Numbered from the stretch's first letter, positions 32,212 to 42,327 are shown. The stretch is DNA of 52,915 bases from Methylococcaceae bacterium (GCA_004299145.1 SCQD01000073.1:1-52915); one strand, 5' to 3'. The notes: a model not told the origin generated them from the letters alone. Translations and numbers: made by a program.

Positions 32212-34212
32212 TTAGCCGTTCAAAACCGTCTCGACCGCTTGGGCGACGTGGTCCGCCGTGATACCGAACGCTTCGTATAAAACAGCCGCCGGCGCCGATT
32301 CGCCAAAGTGGTCCAGGCCGACGATGCACCCATTCCGTCCCACGTATTTGTACCAGCCAGCGGAAATGCCGGCTTCCACCGCCACCCTGGCCTGGACCGC
32401 AGCCGGCAATACCGCTTCGCGGTAAGCGGCGTCCTGGGCGTCGAACACCTGCGTGGACGGCATGGAAACCACGCGCACGCTACGGCCCCGGGCGCTCAAT
32501 TGCTCAGCCGCCGCCAGGGCCAGGCTGACTTCGGAACCGGTCGCGATCACGATGGCCTCGGGAGTGCCGTCGCCATCGCGCAAAATGTAACCGCCCCGCG
32601 CGATGGCGGCGATTTGCGCCGGGCTGCGCGCAACGTGCGGCAGATTCTGGCGCGAGAAGACCAGGGTGGTGGGACCGTCGTTTCTCTCGATGGCGGCCTG
32701 CCAGGCCACCGCTGATTCCACCGCATCGCAAGGGCGCCACAGCGCCATGTTGGGAATCAGGCGCAACGTGGCGATTTGTTCCACCGGCTGGTGCGTGGGG
32801 CCGTCTTCACCCAGGCCGATGGAGTCGTGGGTGTAGACGTAGATGACCGGCGCTTTCATCAAGGCGGACATGCGCAGGGCATTGCGGGCGTATTCGGAAA
32901 ACATCAAGAATGTCGCGCCGTAAGGGCGGAAGCCGCCGTGCAGGACGATGCCGTTCATGATGGCGGACATGCCGAACTCGCGCACGCCGTAGTAAACGTA
33001 ATTGCCGGACTTGTCGTCCGCGTTGACGTCGCGGCAGCCGGGCCACAGGGTCAGGTTGGAACCGGCCAGATCGGCGGAACCTCCCAGCAATTCCGGCAGC
33101 AGCGGGCCAAAGCCGGCCAGGGTATTCTGCGAAGCTTTGCGGCTGGCGATGGTTTCCGCCTTGGCGTCGACTTTGGCGATAAAAGCGCGCGATTTTTCCG
33201 GCCAATCGTGCGGCAGTTCGCCCGCGATGCGGCGGTCGAATTCAGCGGCCAGTTCCGGATATTCGCGGCGGTAGTTTTCAAAGCGGTCATCCCAGTCGGT
33301 TTCCAGCTTGGCCCCGCATTCCGTGGCGTCCCAGCCTTCGTAAACATCATCCGGAATGACGAACGGCGGGTGATGCCAGCCCAGCGTTTTGCGCACCAAG
33401 GCGACTTCGTCGGCACCCAGGGCGGCGCCGTGGCATTCCTCTTTGCCTTGTTTGTTGGGCGAGCCGAAGCCGATGATGGTTTGGCAGCAGATCAGCGAGG
33501 GCTGTGAGGTGTTGGCGCGCGCCGCTTCGATCGCCGCTTTGATGGCTTCCGGGTCGTGGCCGTCCACCTTGCCGACCACGTGCCAGCCGTAAGCGGCGAA
33601 GCGCCGGGGCGTGTCGTCGGTGAACCAGCCGTGTACTTCGCCGTCGATGGAAATGCCGTTGTCGTCATAAAACGCGATCAGCTTGCCCAGCTGTAGGGTG
33701 CCTGCCAGCGAGCAGGCTTCGTGCGAAACGCCCTCCATCAGGCAGCCGTCGCCCAAAAACGCATAGGTGTAGTGGTCGACGATGTCGTGACCGGGCCGGT
33801 TGAACTGAGCCGCCAAAGTGCGCTCCGCCAAGGCCATGCCGACCGCGTTGGCGATACCCTGGCCCAACGGCCCTGTGGTGGTGGAGACGCCCGGCGTGTA
33901 GCCGTATTCGGGGTGCCCGGGCGTTTTCGAGTGCAGTTGGCGGAAGTTCTGCAGTTCTTCGATGGGTAGTTCGTAGCCCGTCAAGTGCAGCAGGGCGTAG
34001 ATCAGCATGGAGCCGTGGCCGTTGGACAGCACGAAGCGGTCGCGGTCCGGCCACTGTGGGTTGGCCGGGTTGTGGCGCAGGTAATCGTTCCACAGCACTT
34101 CGGCGATGTCCGCCATGCCCATGGGGGCGCCGGGGTGCCCTGAATTGGCTTTTTGCACGGCATCCATGCTCAAGGCGCGAATGGCGTTGGCGAGTTCTCG
34201 GCGGGAAGGCAT
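32212..34212 (-). CDS. tkt: Transketolase
   Basis: The 666-residue full-length transketolase has the thiamine-diphosphate motif [20 protein letters not shown] ... AFYDDN, an N-terminal [18 protein letters not shown], the pyrimidine-domain [20 protein letters not shown] and a C-terminal STQVFDAQ. It exchanges two-carbon units in the Calvin and pentose-phosphate cycles. With phosphoribulokinase just downstream, it is probably the Calvin-cycle copy. An [20 protein letters not shown] start fits the family. Confidence 0.96.
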   Translation of the reverse strand: MPSRRELANAIRALSMDAVQKANSGHPGAPMGMADIAEVLWNDYLRHNPANPQWPDRDRFVLSNGHGSMLIYALLHLTGYELPIEELQNFRQLHSKTPGHPEYGYTPGVSTTTGPLGQGIANAVGMALAERTLAAQFNRPGHDIVDHYTYAFLGDGCLMEGVSHEACSLAGTLQLGKLIAFYDDNGISIDGEVHGWFTDDTPRRFAAYGWHVVGKVDGHDPEAIKAAIEAARANTSQPSLICCQTIIGFGSPNKQGKEECHGAALGADEVALVRKTLGWHHPPFVIPDDVYEGWDATECGAKLETDWDDRFENYRREYPELAAEFDRRIAGELPHDWPEKSRAFIAKVDAKAETIASRKASQNTLAGFGPLLPELLGGSADLAGSNLTLWPGCRDVNADDKSGNYVYYGVREFGMSAIMNGIVLHGGFRPYGATFLMFSEYARNALRMSALMKAPVIYVYTHDSIGLGEDGPTHQPVEQIATLRLIPNMALWRPCDAVESAVAWQAAIERNDGPTTLVFSRQNLPHVARSPAQIAAIARGGYILRDGDGTPEAIVIATGSEVSLALAAAEQLSARGRSVRVVSMPSTQVFDAQDAAYREAVLPAAVQARVAVEAGISAGWYKYVGRNGCIVGLDHFGESAPAAVLYEAFGITADHVAQAVETVLNG

Positions 34213-34326
34213 GACGGGTGTCCTCTTGAATTAGGAGTGGGCTATGGGAAAAGGGGAATTATAGCGGTATTGCCCAGCTTAAGGTTTCGTTGCGCCTGTT
34301 ATGCCGGGCGCAACGAAACTTCGGGG

Positions 34327-35670
34327 TTATTGTGCAACCCCGGTGCCCAGCGCTCCGGGGATGCCGCTTTGTATCACGATGCCGGCCGGGTCCACGTCGC
34401 GGTCCACGATGACGGCCAGCGGCGCACTCAGCATTTCTTCCTCGCTTTGGAAACCGAAGCGCACGCGCTGTGCCGGGTCCGGGTTGTTTTTGTTGGCGGC
34501 TGAATTGTCGAAATGCCCGATCAATTCGATGGTGGTTCCTGCCGGCAGTTTTACCGGTTGCTTTTCGTAGTAGACGATCTGCCATTCAAAATCGTAGTGC
34601 GGTACGTTGAGCAGCGTTTCACGTCCACCGCCCGGGTAAATGGCGTCGATGCGCATATCTTTGCCGCGCAAGTGCATGTGGGGCTGCATATACGCCAAGT
34701 CGACCGCCGGGCCGAATTGCAGCTGCGCTTTCGCTTCGGCATTGGGGTCGCCGGGAGCGATGTCCAGGTTCAATGTTGCCGCTCCCACCGATAAAAAGCG
34801 CCGTTTGGGCGGGGCCGGGGCCAGTTCCAGTCCCAGCATGGTTTGGTCTTCTTCCTCGGCGCCCGATGGGGTGTAGTGCATTTCGAACACGATATCGGCC
34901 CCGGCCGGAATCAGCTTGGCCGAGTTGTCGATATCGAAGCGCTGCGCTTCCATGCCCGGCACGAATCCGACCAGGAATTGATTGTCCAGCACCGATGGAT
35001 CGCCGCCGTTGGCCATGATCAGGTCGTTAATGTAAGTGGGGCCCGGCATATAAGGTTCGGTGCCGAGCTGAGCCGCTTGTACCCATTTGGAGCCGCGCGG
35101 ACGCACGTTGGCGATGACGTGATGCACCACAGAGTGATTGCCGGGACGAATTTCACCGGCGCTGACCCAAGTGTCTTGCTGGAACGGCGAGGACACGGTG
35201 AAATACACATAATCGACGGTCCCTTTGGCAGGCACTTTGAATGGTTTGGCTAGACGGAATATGCGGTCGGGGCGAATATTCCACCCTTCACGAAATTGCA
35301 AGGGAGCCGGTTTATCCCTGGCATCGCCCTCGGGCGCGCCTTGGTCGACCCACGCCGCCACGGTGGCTATTTCAGCGTCGCTCAAGCGTTTTTCGTTCAT
35401 GAAGTGCCCATAACGGGGGTCGGCAAACCAGGGCGGCATTTTTTTAGCGACGACGGCGCTTTTGATCGCACCAGCCCACGGCAGCGTCGACTGGTAAGTC
35501 AGGAACGACATCGGCCCTATTTCGCCGGGGCGATGGCAGACCTGGCAATTTTTTTGCAATATGGGCAGCACGTCTTTATTGAAAGTAACGCCGGCGTTGC
35601 CGGATGCGGTGGAATTTGCGGCCAAGGCGCTGCTTCCTGCCAATAATCCGATGAGTAACCAGTATTTCAT
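34327..35670 (-). CDS. Secreted haem c / copper type II monooxygenase-like protein
   Basis: The 447-residue protein begins with a signal peptide (MKYWLLIGLLAGSSALAANS). A monohaem cytochrome c motif CQVCH (C42-C45-H46) with a possible distal Met region follows (MPPWFADPRYG). The C-terminal half has the two jelly-roll domains of PHM/DBM-like copper enzymes: H179 and H183/H184 (NHSVVHHVIANV), H265 (FEMHYTP), H331/H333 (MQPHMHLRGKD), plus H386. This joint architecture occurs in environmental bacteria, and its reaction is unknown. ATG 35670 is used because the frame extension to 35775 lacks a signal sequence. Divergent from alaC. Confidence 0.8.
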   Translation of the reverse strand: MKYWLLIGLLAGSSALAANSTASGNAGVTFNKDVLPILQKNCQVCHRPGEIGPMSFLTYQSTLPWAGAIKSAVVAKKMPPWFADPRYGHFMNEKRLSDAEIATVAAWVDQGAPEGDARDKPAPLQFREGWNIRPDRIFRLAKPFKVPAKGTVDYVYFTVSSPFQQDTWVSAGEIRPGNHSVVHHVIANVRPRGSKWVQAAQLGTEPYMPGPTYINDLIMANGGDPSVLDNQFLVGFVPGMEAQRFDIDNSAKLIPAGADIVFEMHYTPSGAEEEDQTMLGLELAPAPPKRRFLSVGAATLNLDIAPGDPNAEAKAQLQFGPAVDLAYMQPHMHLRGKDMRIDAIYPGGGRETLLNVPHYDFEWQIVYYEKQPVKLPAGTTIELIGHFDNSAANKNNPDPAQRVRFGFQSEEEMLSAPLAVIVDRDVDPAGIVIQSGIPGALGTGVAQ

Positions 35671-35874
35671 TATTTTTCTCCATGGCTTTATATGAAAAAA
35701 CGCTATGCGTGAAAACATTCCACGATTAAACCGCCGCACTCTACATCCAGTGGTTTGCTGTTGTCCAGTTAACAACCCGCCGCCTGTTGTGCTTTAATTG
35801 CACGTCTGTTTACAGGCTGAGCGCACCGGTCGACGCGCCCAGCCAATTACCATCCATTCTTTAAAGATCGCTGC

Positions 35875-37059
35875 ATGCAAGAATTCCAGAGAATCAAGCG
35901 GCTGCCGCCCTATGTCTTCAACATCGTCAACGATCTGAAAGCCAAGGAGCGCGCCAGGGGGGAAGACGTCATCGACTTCGGCATGGGCAATCCGGATCGC
36001 GCGACTCCCCAGCATATCGTCGACAAGCTCATCGAAACCGTGCAGCGCGACGACACGCACCGTTATTCCGTGTCCAAAGGCATACCCCGTCTGCGCAAGG
36101 CCATTTGCGACTGGTACCGGCGGCGCTATGACGTGGATTTGTGTCATGACTCCCAGGCCATAGTCACCATCGGCTCCAAGGAAGGCCTGGCCCACTTGGC
36201 GTTGGCCACCACCGGCCCCGGCGATACCGTGCTGGTGCCCAATCCGGCTTATCCCATTCACCCCTATGGCATCGTGCTGGCCGGCGCCGACGTGCGCCAC
36301 GTGCCGATGGCGGCGGGCGTGGACTTTTTCGCCGAACTGGAACAGGCCATCAAAAATTCCTGGCCCACGCCGAAAATGCTGATCCTCAATTTTCCCGGCA
36401 ACCCCACCACCCAGTGCGTGGAGCTGGATTTTTTCGAGAAAGTGATAGACATCGCCCGCGAATACAAAATCTGGGTGGTGCACGACTTGGCCTATGCCGA
36501 CATCGTGTTCGACGGCTACGTGGCGCCTTCCATCTTGCAGGTGCACGGCGCTTCCGACGTGGCGGTGGAGTTCTTCACGCTGTCCAAAAGCTACAACATG
36601 CCGGGCTGGCGCGTGGGCTTCATGTGCGGTAACCGCGAGTTGGTGGCGGCTTTGGCGCGCATCAAGTCCTATCTGGACTACGGCACCTTCACGCCGATCC
36701 AGGTGGCCGCCATCGCCGCGCTGGAAGGCCCACAGGATTGCGTGGGCGAAATTTGCGACGTGTACCGCAAACGCCGCGACGTGCTGTGCGACGGCTTGCA
36801 GGCGGCGGGTTGGGACGTGGCCAGGCCCAAGGCGACCATGTTCGTGTGGGCGCCCATCCCGGAACAATACCGGCATTTGGGGTCCCTGGAGTTTTCCAAA
36901 AAACTGCTGCTGGAAGCCAAAGTGGCGGTATCGCCCGGCATCGGTTTCGGCGAGTACGGCGACAGCCACGTGCGCTTTGGCCTGATCGAAAACGAACACC
37001 GCACCCGTCAGGCCATGCGCGGCATCCGCCAGATGTTCCGCAAGGACAGCGCCGTTTGA
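35875..37059 (+). CDS. alaC: Alanine aminotransferase AlaC
   Basis: The 394-residue fold-type I aminotransferase starts [20 protein letters not shown], the AlaC/YfdZ signature, and has the PLP lysine in [31 protein letters not shown] and the substrate Arg in [18 protein letters not shown]. It makes alanine from pyruvate and glutamate. It is followed by homoserine dehydrogenase 82 bp downstream, a common gene order in which AlaC and Hom are linked. Confidence 0.93.
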   Translation: MQEFQRIKRLPPYVFNIVNDLKAKERARGEDVIDFGMGNPDRATPQHIVDKLIETVQRDDTHRYSVSKGIPRLRKAICDWYRRRYDVDLCHDSQAIVTIGSKEGLAHLALATTGPGDTVLVPNPAYPIHPYGIVLAGADVRHVPMAAGVDFFAELEQAIKNSWPTPKMLILNFPGNPTTQCVELDFFEKVIDIAREYKIWVVHDLAYADIVFDGYVAPSILQVHGASDVAVEFFTLSKSYNMPGWRVGFMCGNRELVAALARIKSYLDYGTFTPIQVAAIAALEGPQDCVGEICDVYRKRRDVLCDGLQAAGWDVARPKATMFVWAPIPEQYRHLGSLEFSKKLLLEAKVAVSPGIGFGEYGDSHVRFGLIENEHRTRQAMRGIRQMFRKDSAV

Positions 37060-37072
37060 TTTTATCGTTATC

Positions 37073-37119
37073 GTTCCCACGCTCCGCGTGGGAACGCATC
37101 TTGGGACGCTTCGCGTCCC
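37073..37119. repeat. REP-like hairpin pair upstream of hom
   Basis: GTTCCCACGC-TCC-GCGTGGGAAC (37073-37095) and GGGACGC-TTC-GCGTCCC (37103-37119), similar to the repeat at 32159-32204. An upstream ATG (37088) lies inside this repeat and is not the real hom start. Confidence 0.8.
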
Positions 37120-37141
37120 GAACAGCAGGGGGAACAGACAT

Positions 37142-38452
37142 TTGAAACCGGTAAAAGTTGGATTACTGGGTCTTGGCACCGTCGGTGGTGGCACGATCAA
37201 CGTACTGAAGCGCAATGCCGGCGAAATTACCCGCCGTGCCGGACGCGACATCCAGATATGCAAGGCTTCGGCGCGCAACCTGGCGCAGCCGCGCATCTGC
37301 GATACCCACGGCATCACCTTGACCACCGATCCATTCGAAGTGGTCAACGATCCCAGTCTGGACATCATCGTCGAATTGATCGGCGGCTTCAGTCCGGCCA
37401 GGGAGCTGGTGCTCAAAGCGCTGGAAAACGGCAAGCACGTGGTGACCGCCAATAAAGCGCTGATCGCCCTGCACGGCAATGAAATTTTCGCCAAAGCCCA
37501 CCAGCACGGCCGCATGGTCGCATTTGAAGCGGCGGTGGCGGGCGGCATTCCCATCATCAAAACCCTGCGCGAAGGCCTGTCAGGCAACCGGGTGGAATGG
37601 CTGGCCGGCATCATCAACGGCACCAGCAACTTCATCCTCACCGAAATGCGCGACAAAGGCCGTTCCTTCGCCGACGTGCTTAAAGAGGCGCAGGCGCTGG
37701 GTTATGCCGAAGCCGACCCTACTTTTGACGTGGAAGGCGTCGACGCCGCGCACAAACTGACCATCCTGGCGTCCATCGCATTCGGCATCCCATTGCAATT
37801 TTCCAGGGTGTACACGGAAGGGATCAGCGACATCGCCCCGGAAGACGTTTCTTATGCCGAAGCGCTGGGATACCGCATCAAACTGCTGGGCATCGCCCGC
37901 CGGGTGGCAAAAGGCATAGAGCTGCGCGTGCATCCGACGCTGATTCCAGCCAAGCGCCTGATCGCCAACGTGGACGGCGTGATGAACGCCATTCTGGTGA
38001 AGGGCGACGCCGTCGGGCCGACGCTGTCATATGGCGCCGGCGCCGGCGCGGAACCGACCGCTTCTTCGGTGGTGGCGGATTTGGTGGACGTGACCCGCGC
38101 GCTGACTTCCGATCCGGAAAACCGCGTGCCGCATCTGGCGTTTCAGCCGGATGCCATTTCCGACATCCCTGTGTTGCCGATAGACGATACCGAAACCGCC
38201 TATTACTTGCGCCTCTCGGCCGAGGACAAGCCCGGCGTGTTGGCCGATGTTACCCGCATCCTGGCCAACCACAACATCAGCATCGAAGCCATCATCCAGA
38301 AAGAACCTCTGGAAGGCGCCAGTAACCTGCCGGTGATTCTGCTGACCCACAAAGTATTGGAGCGCGAGCTGAATGCCGCTATCGCCCAAATTGCCGCCTT
38401 GCCGACTGTTAGTGCGCCGGTCAAGCGCATTCGCATGGAAACGCTGAAGTAA
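37142..38452 (+). CDS. hom: Homoserine dehydrogenase
   Basis: The 436-residue enzyme has the NAD(P)-binding VGLLGLGTVGGGT, the catalytic VVTANKALIALHG and EAAVAGGIPIIKTLREGLSG, NGTSNFILTEM, and a C-terminal ACT domain for threonine feedback (YYLRLSAEDKPGVLADVTRI, then NHNISIEAIIQKE). The TTG at 37142 is chosen as start because it follows AGGGGG by 8 bp and gives the normal family length; the ATG 54 bp earlier falls in a palindromic repeat. It makes homoserine for threonine and methionine. Co-directional with alaC, and ends in a terminator. Confidence 0.95.
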   Translation: MKPVKVGLLGLGTVGGGTINVLKRNAGEITRRAGRDIQICKASARNLAQPRICDTHGITLTTDPFEVVNDPSLDIIVELIGGFSPARELVLKALENGKHVVTANKALIALHGNEIFAKAHQHGRMVAFEAAVAGGIPIIKTLREGLSGNRVEWLAGIINGTSNFILTEMRDKGRSFADVLKEAQALGYAEADPTFDVEGVDAAHKLTILASIAFGIPLQFSRVYTEGISDIAPEDVSYAEALGYRIKLLGIARRVAKGIELRVHPTLIPAKRLIANVDGVMNAILVKGDAVGPTLSYGAGAGAEPTASSVVADLVDVTRALTSDPENRVPHLAFQPDAISDIPVLPIDDTETAYYLRLSAEDKPGVLADVTRILANHNISIEAIIQKEPLEGASNLPVILLTHKVLERELNAAIAQIAALPTVSAPVKRIRMETLK

Positions 38453-38467
38453 TCCTGCCCAATAAAA

Positions 38468-38498
38468 ATGCCCGCGCAAGGCGGGCATATTTTTTCTT
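38468..38498 (+). terminator. Rho-independent terminator of hom
   Basis: ATGCCCGC-GCAAG-GCGGGCAT (38468-38488) is followed by ATTTTTTCTT, a classic stem-loop with a U-tract 16 bp after the hom stop codon. Confidence 0.9.
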
Positions 38499-39008
38499 AT
38501 TATCTATTATGTTCTTTGTGCCGCAATAGCAGCGGCCAAGAAAGTTTATTATTTCATCTTATTATTGTTGTTTGTCCGCAAGGACTATCGATGCTCCTCT
38601 TTGACGGCTCTTACGAGCAGCCCCGTTCCCGAGACCTGCCGCACAGTTTAATGAAAAAAGACAAACTGTCTACCTTTTATGCGCATCTCGCTGTTTTGCG
38701 GTTGGGGTTCTGAAAAATCCTTTGCAAAACAGTTAATTAAGGCATCAAAAAAGGCTGGGTGGGTAATAGTTGAGCGCTGTCGTAGGAAAAGGCTGGCAGC
38801 ACAATGCGCAAAATGCTGACGTCGTTGATGCATAGGAGCTATGCTTCGTTGACCCGTTGCGCCGGAATCACCCGGCATTCCGCTGAAAAACTTCGCCAGG
38901 ATAGCCGGCGCGCTTTGTCGCATAATAGCTCGCAACGGCGCCGTTATATCAGGCAGGGTGCCGGCACTGTCCATGACCACCAACCCATCCACCCGAAGGG
39001 CCATCCTT
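38499..39008. other. AT-richer gap without a clear gene
   Basis: The first 280 bp is clearly less GC-rich than the rest of the window. Short frames exist on both strands (81 codons plus strand, 152 codons minus strand), but neither has recognisable motifs and they overlap a terminator or the next gene. This may be a promoter region or the edge of acquired DNA. Confidence 0.35.
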
Positions 39009-39317
39009 ATGCAATCATCTTTCCCAAAAATTACCGTATTGGCCGCCACGATGATCTGGGGCATTTTTGCGTTGCCGGCGCTGGCCGACCACAAAGAAGA
39101 CGTCACCGCTTACGGCCACGAAGCCGCCGCCAAGGCCAACGACGAAGCCGCCCGGATTCATGAGGAAGCCGCCGCGCTGCACCGAGCCGCAGCAGCCCAT
39201 CATCGCCAGGCCGAACGCGCGCCGACCAGCCAGCACGCCATTCAAGCGGGGCAGGCCGCCATGCAGGCGCACGAGCTGAGCAAAAAAGCGCTGCGTGGCA
39301 GCAACCTGGCCAAGTAA
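39009..39317 (+). CDS. Small secreted Ala/His-rich protein
   Basis: This 102-residue frame starts with a signal peptide (MQSSFPKITVLAATMIWGIF, then ALPALA) followed by a mature chain of repeated Ala/Glu/His segments (GHEAAAKANDEAARIHEEAA, LHRAAAAHHRQAE), likely one long amphipathic helix. I do not recognise a family. The ATG lies behind GAAGGGC. A His-rich helix could bind metal, which is speculation. It is convergent with the TIGR04073 gene. Confidence 0.6.
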   Translation: MQSSFPKITVLAATMIWGIFALPALADHKEDVTAYGHEAAAKANDEAARIHEEAAALHRAAAAHHRQAERAPTSQHAIQAGQAAMQAHELSKKALRGSNLAK

Positions 39318-39376
39318 CGACTCCAGGCCGGCATGCCAATAGTCTGGAACGGGTTTAGCACCCGCTCCACGACTGT

Positions 39377-39733
39377 TCAGGGCTGGGTTTCCTGGCCCAG
39401 AAACGTGGTTTCCGTATCGGTTTTATCCCACACCCGGGGCGGCTGCATCATCGGGCCGGTGGGGATCAGCACGGTCGCCAGATCGGCAAAACCGGTAAAA
39501 AACCGCCCAAACCCGTATACCCAGCCTTTGGTCAGGCCGATGGGGGCATACAGCATGCCGTTTTCGTTGACTTCGTTGGTGATGTTTTTGGGCACTTCCA
39601 TCCAGCCGTAAGCCACATTGGTGGCCCCGCGCACCAATTTATCGTTGACCGCATCCAGATAGCTTTCCGGCTCCCCTGCGCCGGCCGTGGAAATCCATGC
39701 GGCCAGTACCATCATTCCATAGCGTTTTGCCAT
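39377..39733 (-). CDS. Exosortase-associated TIGR04073-family protein
   Basis: The 118-residue secreted protein has an N-terminal signal (MMVLAAWISTAGAGEPESYL) and the pattern NDKLVRGATNVAYGWMEVPK followed by NITNEV and GLTKGWVYGFGRFFTGFADL, which fits TIGR04073. Such proteins accompany exosortase/PEP-CTERM sorting systems, and their activity is not known. It is the last gene of the NYN-P450-AmpD run, 30 bp after AmpD. Confidence 0.75.
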   Translation of the reverse strand: MAKRYGMMVLAAWISTAGAGEPESYLDAVNDKLVRGATNVAYGWMEVPKNITNEVNENGMLYAPIGLTKGWVYGFGRFFTGFADLATVLIPTGPMMQPPRVWDKTDTETTFLGQETQP

Positions 39734-39762
39734 AACTTTTACCTCGATAAAAAAACGGACGA

Positions 39763-40344
39763 TCAGGCGCTGAGCGCCTCATTCAATAAACGGCGCAACC
39801 GCGGCCAGTCGAAGCTTAGCCCCGGATCGGTTTTACGTTCCGGGGCAATTTCGCTGTGACCAGCGATATTGGCCGGCGACAAAGCAGGATAGCACCGCAG
39901 TAAAGCGGCCACCAGTGGCGCCAGGGCGGCGTATTGCGCATCGCTGTAGGGCTGGTTTTCCGTGCCTTCCAGTTCAATGCCGATGGAGTAGTCGTTGCAA
40001 CGCTCGCGTCCTTTGAAGCGGGAAATCCCGGCGTGCCAGGCGCGCCGCGCAAAAGGCACGTATTGCACGATTTCACCGTCGCGGCGTATCAGCACGTGGG
40101 CAGATACTTTCAGGTGATGGATGCCTGCGAAATAGGGATGGGCATCGGCGGGCAGGCTGTTGTTGAACAGCCGGTCTATCCACGGTCCGCCGAATTCACC
40201 CGGCGGCAGGCTGATGCAGTGGATGACGATCAGTGAAATGTCGGCGGGGTCGGGGCGGTCGTCCGCGTTGGGCGAAGGCAGATGCCGCGCCGTGCTCAGC
40301 CAGCCGTCGGCGGTGATGGGCTCGATAGCGGGGGTTGTAGTCAT
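39763..40344 (-). CDS. ampD: 1,6-anhydro-N-acetylmuramyl-L-alanine amidase AmpD
   Basis: The 193-residue zinc amidase has LIVIHCISLPPGEFGGPWID, VSAHVLIRRDGEIVQYVPF, RAWHAGISRFKGRERCNDYS, IGIELEGTENQPYS and the ligand loop IAGHSEIAPERKTDPG. It cleaves the peptide from recycled anhydro-muropeptides in the cytosol. ATG 40344 is chosen from the family N-terminus; the frame upstream runs through the P450 gene and is not coding. The gene is 30 bp downstream of the P450 gene. Confidence 0.93.
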   Translation of the reverse strand: MTTTPAIEPITADGWLSTARHLPSPNADDRPDPADISLIVIHCISLPPGEFGGPWIDRLFNNSLPADAHPYFAGIHHLKVSAHVLIRRDGEIVQYVPFARRAWHAGISRFKGRERCNDYSIGIELEGTENQPYSDAQYAALAPLVAALLRCYPALSPANIAGHSEIAPERKTDPGLSFDWPRLRRLLNEALSA

Positions 40345-40373
40345 ACGTGGCTCAGGGGGGGAGGCGGCAAAGC

Positions 40374-41585
40374 TTAGGTTTGCCAGGTTACCCACAAGCT
40401 TTCCAAGCCGCGTACTGTGTTGGTGGGGCGCCGGCGCAGCGAAGTCAAATCTTCCGGTTGCAGCTCGGGTAGGCGTTGCAGCAGCGCCGCCAGCGCGGTT
40501 TCCAGTTCGATGCGCGCCAGCCGGGCGCCCAGGCAATAATGCACGCCGCCGCCGAACGATAACGGTTTGGGCGCGGCGTCTGGGCGCAGGATGTCGAAAG
40601 TCTCGGCATCGCTGAATACCGCCGGGTCGCGGTTGGCGGCGCCCAGATTGATGTACACGGTATCGCCGCGCGCCACCTCGACGCCTTCCCACACCACGTC
40701 CTGCAAAGCCACGCGCGCCGCCAAGTGCACCGAGCTGTCGTAGCGCAGGCACTCGTTCACCGCTTGCGGCAACAGCGTCCAGTCGGCGCGCAGCAGCGCC
40801 AATTGTTGCGGGTGCTGGAACAAGGCCAGCAGGGCATTGCCTATCATATTGGCGGTGGTTTCGTGGCCGGCCAGAAACAGCAGCAGAATATTGGCGATGA
40901 TTTCGTCCTCGCTCAGCCTGTCCTCGCCCTCTGCTGCTTTGAGCAGCAGCGACGCCAGATCCTGCCCCGGCTGCCGGCGCCGTTCGGCCAGCAGCGGGCG
41001 GAAATAAGCCTCGAACATCTCGGCGGCGTCGGCGGCGGCTTGCAAATCCGCTGCGCTCAGCGGGGCCAGCTCGAACACTTTGACCAGCGCCTGGCTTTGC
41101 GGTTGAAACGATAAAGCCTCGTGCAGCGGCACGTTCAGCAGCGCGGCGATCACCGCCACCGGCAAAGGATAAGCAAACGCCGCCACCAGATCGGCGCGGC
41201 CGGTGGGGTAAATGTCCTCGATAAGACGGTCGCAGGCGCGCCGCGCCAACTGGCGCAATTCGCCCGCCTGCTTGATGCCGAACGCCTTGCTCACCAAGGC
41301 ACGCAGCCGGGTATGGGCCGGCGGGTTCATGAGCAGCATGAAGCGGTTGACCGTGGCGAACAGTGGGTGCCGCGCTTGCTCCGGGCCATAGCGGCGCGCC
41401 ACGCTGGACAGATAATCCTTGCCGAAACGCGCATCGCGCAACAAGGCATCGGCTGGTGCATAGCGCGTGACCAGCCATAGGCCCGGCATCAGCGGGTACA
41501 GCGGCCCGCCGGTCTGGCGCAGCTGCCGGTAAGCAGGGTAAGGGTCGGCGATGAAGGCGGGGGAGGTTAAGTCGATGGGTAACAC
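40374..41585 (-). CDS. Cytochrome P450
   Basis: The bacterial class I P450 has the I-helix oxygen motif LFLAGHETTANM, the K-helix ExxR in NECLRYDSSV, and the haem-binding loop LSFGGGVHYCLGARLAR. It hydroxylates or oxidises a small molecule using ferredoxin partners that are not in the window. Start choice: GTG 41585 gives VLPIDLTSPAFIADPYPAYR, the usual P450 N-terminus (403 residues). An ATG at 41648 would add 21 residues and overlap the NYN gene. Its substrate is unknown; its place between NYN and AmpD is curious. Confidence 0.88.
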   Translation of the reverse strand: MLPIDLTSPAFIADPYPAYRQLRQTGGPLYPLMPGLWLVTRYAPADALLRDARFGKDYLSSVARRYGPEQARHPLFATVNRFMLLMNPPAHTRLRALVSKAFGIKQAGELRQLARRACDRLIEDIYPTGRADLVAAFAYPLPVAVIAALLNVPLHEALSFQPQSQALVKVFELAPLSAADLQAAADAAEMFEAYFRPLLAERRRQPGQDLASLLLKAAEGEDRLSEDEIIANILLLFLAGHETTANMIGNALLALFQHPQQLALLRADWTLLPQAVNECLRYDSSVHLAARVALQDVVWEGVEVARGDTVYINLGAANRDPAVFSDAETFDILRPDAAPKPLSFGGGVHYCLGARLARIELETALAALLQRLPELQPEDLTSLRRRPTNTVRGLESLWVTWQT

Positions 41586-41601
41586 TGGAGAGTAAGGGTG
41601 A

Positions 41602-42234
41602 TCAGGTTTCCATGGGCGGGAGTTCAACGTGCATAACGACATCGGCATGATGAATCAGCGCGTCTTTCACGTCATGCCCCAGGTGCACCAAAAATAACTG
41701 AGTGCCCTCGCGCCTGGCAAATTTCATTGCAGGCACAAAATCGCTGTCCCCGGTAACCAGCACAATGATTTGGACTTGTTTTTTGAGAGTCAGCGCCGCG
41801 ATATCAAGGCCGATACGCATATCGACGCCTTTCTGTTGAATATTGGGTTGCAGATCGGCGTGAGCTAAAGTCACCTGGGCGTCGATTTCTGGAAGTTTGC
41901 CATTTTTGACGTGCCATCCCCGGAAGTGCAATTCACCCAGGCGCAACGCAAAAAAAGGCATGGTCGCCAATTTTGCCAATAGGGATTTATTTCGTCGGGA
42001 CAGGTCAGTGTCGCCCAGGTTGATTTGGGCACCACCAAGCGGTTTTTTGATGGTTTGTTCCAGAGGTGGGGCGTCGTAGTAATAGATACGGTGCAGCGTC
42101 AGTCCGTCAAGCAGCGCATGGTCACGAACGGCTTGCACAAACGCACCCACGCGATCAGCAGTCATGGGCATGCGTTGAGAACCTAATTTACGCTTGAGAA
42201 ACCCAGCGTCGATCAAGATTGCGTAGCTGCGCAA
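41602..42234 (-). CDS. NYN-domain (LabA/DUF88-like) protein
   Basis: The 210-residue PIN-like NYN protein has the acidic residues AILIDAGFLKRK, QKGVDMRIGLDIAALTLKKQ and VLVTGDSDFVPAMKFARREG that form a metal-dependent RNase-type site. LabA/DUF88 members are linked to RNA cleavage or regulation. It is the first gene of a minus-strand run and is transcribed away from ccmG. A short palindrome lies 94 bp upstream. Confidence 0.88.
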   Translation of the reverse strand: MRSYAILIDAGFLKRKLGSQRMPMTADRVGAFVQAVRDHALLDGLTLHRIYYYDAPPLEQTIKKPLGGAQINLGDTDLSRRNKSLLAKLATMPFFALRLGELHFRGWHVKNGKLPEIDAQVTLAHADLQPNIQQKGVDMRIGLDIAALTLKKQVQIIVLVTGDSDFVPAMKFARREGTQLFLVHLGHDVKDALIHHADVVMHVELPPMET

Positions 42235-42327
42235 TAGGATGCTCCAGAAAAAAAATTGGCCGCTGGCGTACGCGGAGCCGAAACTCTCTTGGATTGTAGC
42301 GCACGGGCGGCCGTTCTTTTATTTCGA

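Noticed and set aside
37088-37141. Upstream ATG for hom
   Set aside because: The added 18 codons come from a REP hairpin; the TTG at 37142 has a good ribosome site and matches family length.
35794-37656. A 620-codon minus-strand frame
   Set aside because: It is antisense to alaC and the hom start, both with clear motifs. It has no recognisable domain and reflects GC-rich codon bias.
38648-39106. A 152-codon minus-strand frame
   Set aside because: No signal peptide or family motif, and it overlaps the better supported small secreted protein on the plus strand.
39763-41478. A 571-codon frame for a long AmpD
   Set aside because: The first 378 codons are a shadow frame of the P450 gene; AmpD proper starts at 40344.
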